39,345 bases of DNA. It comes from Neobacillus kokaensis. GTDB lineage: Bacteria; Bacillota; Bacilli; Bacillales; Cytobacillaceae. Within the stretch, counting starts at the first letter, position 1. Every line of letters begins with the position of its first letter. Both the position numbers and the translations under genes were made by a program. Below the pieces are notes generated by a model. The model did no database searches and was not told where the DNA came from. It saw nothing but the letters and a program-made list of their open reading frames with translations. The stretch covers positions 1 through 39,345 of the forward strand of contig NZ_BNDS01000039.1 of the NCBI RefSeq assembly GCF_014656545.1. The letters are read 5' to 3'. Positions 39,326 to 39,345 of this stretch are shown here, one piece after another.

Positions 39326-39345
39326 GCGGGTGTGGCGGAATTGGC
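39326..39345 (+). tRNA. 5' end of a tRNA, probably tRNA-Leu, cut by the window
   Basis: GCGGGTGTGGCGGAATTGGC matches the start of Bacillus tRNA-Leu genes (acceptor and D stem of a long-arm tRNA). The anticodon lies outside the window. In B. subtilis the trnS order is Asn-Ser-Glu-Gln-Lys-Leu-Leu; the Lys gene is not seen here. Confidence 0.7.

Noticed and set aside
38884..39345. Integrated element at the tRNA cluster
   Set aside because: The tRNA-leu gene of this cluster is the ICEBs1 attachment site in B. subtilis, but here it is cut by the window end. No integrase or duplicated tRNA 3' end is visible. The duplicated fragment is a 5' half, which does not fit an attachment site.

Overview
The window looks like chromosomal DNA of an endospore-forming Bacillaceae (low-GC Firmicute, Bacillus/Neobacillus-like). 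It carries a GerA/GerC/GerB-type germinant receptor, an alpha/beta-type spore DNA-binding protein, CmpA, a guanidine-I riboswitch with a YkkCD-type pair, a T-box leader, and strong AGGAGG-type ribosome sites. From ddl to the tRNA cluster the gene order follows the known Bacillus subtilis order ddl-murF-cshA-ydbS-ydbT-ydcA-acpS-ydcC-alr-ndoAI-ndoA-...-tex-cmpA-ydcK-trnS. The rsbR...sigB...rsbX block that sits between ndoA and tex in B. subtilis is absent here.

Layout. 1-6.5 kb: accessory genes (NERD-domain protein, VOC protein, YafY-type WYL regulator, SRPBCC protein, DinB protein) and a three-gene ABC-2 exporter. 6.5-8.7 kb: an intergenic array of CAAACGTTTG sites, a PAP2/BcrC-like phosphatase, and an SPFH protein followed by a 53-residue ribbon-helix-helix-like protein. 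8.7-14.3 kb: germinant receptor operon (minus strand), a TetR regulator, a 52-bp tandem array and a spore SASP gene. 14.3-19.6 kb: T-box-controlled argS, a DinB-like protein, an MFS transporter, a second 52-bp array, and the guanidine riboswitch with ykkCD. 19.6-24.4 kb: dedA, rodA and mgtE on the minus strand, then an unrecognised plus-strand gene. 24.5-38.7 kb: the conserved ddl-to-ydcK block, covering cell wall precursors, RNA helicase, PH-domain membrane proteins, rhomboid protease, holo-ACP synthase, sporulation lipoprotein, alanine racemase, MazEF-type toxin-antitoxin, Tex, CmpA and SprT-like protein. 38.7 kb to the end: a tRNA operon Asn-Ser-Glu-Gln-(Leu, cut by the window), preceded by a broken 5' copy of tRNA-Asn.

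The most unusual signal is in the spaces between genes. Three loci (window start, 13.4-14.0 kb, 18.2-18.5 kb) hold imperfect-palindrome units with the same skeleton: GGACA, exactly 25 nt, TGTC. The two complete arrays have a 52-bp period and also share an AGGTT box in the same register. The stem sequences and the 25-nt inner segments differ between loci, yet pairing and spacing are kept. All three begin or end within about 25 bp of a gene's 3' end. Two further repeat families are present. One is a 44-bp perfect or near-perfect palindrome, two copies, serving as terminators. The other is a 110-130-bp structured element, two copies, each lying between the arms of a flanking inverted repeat.
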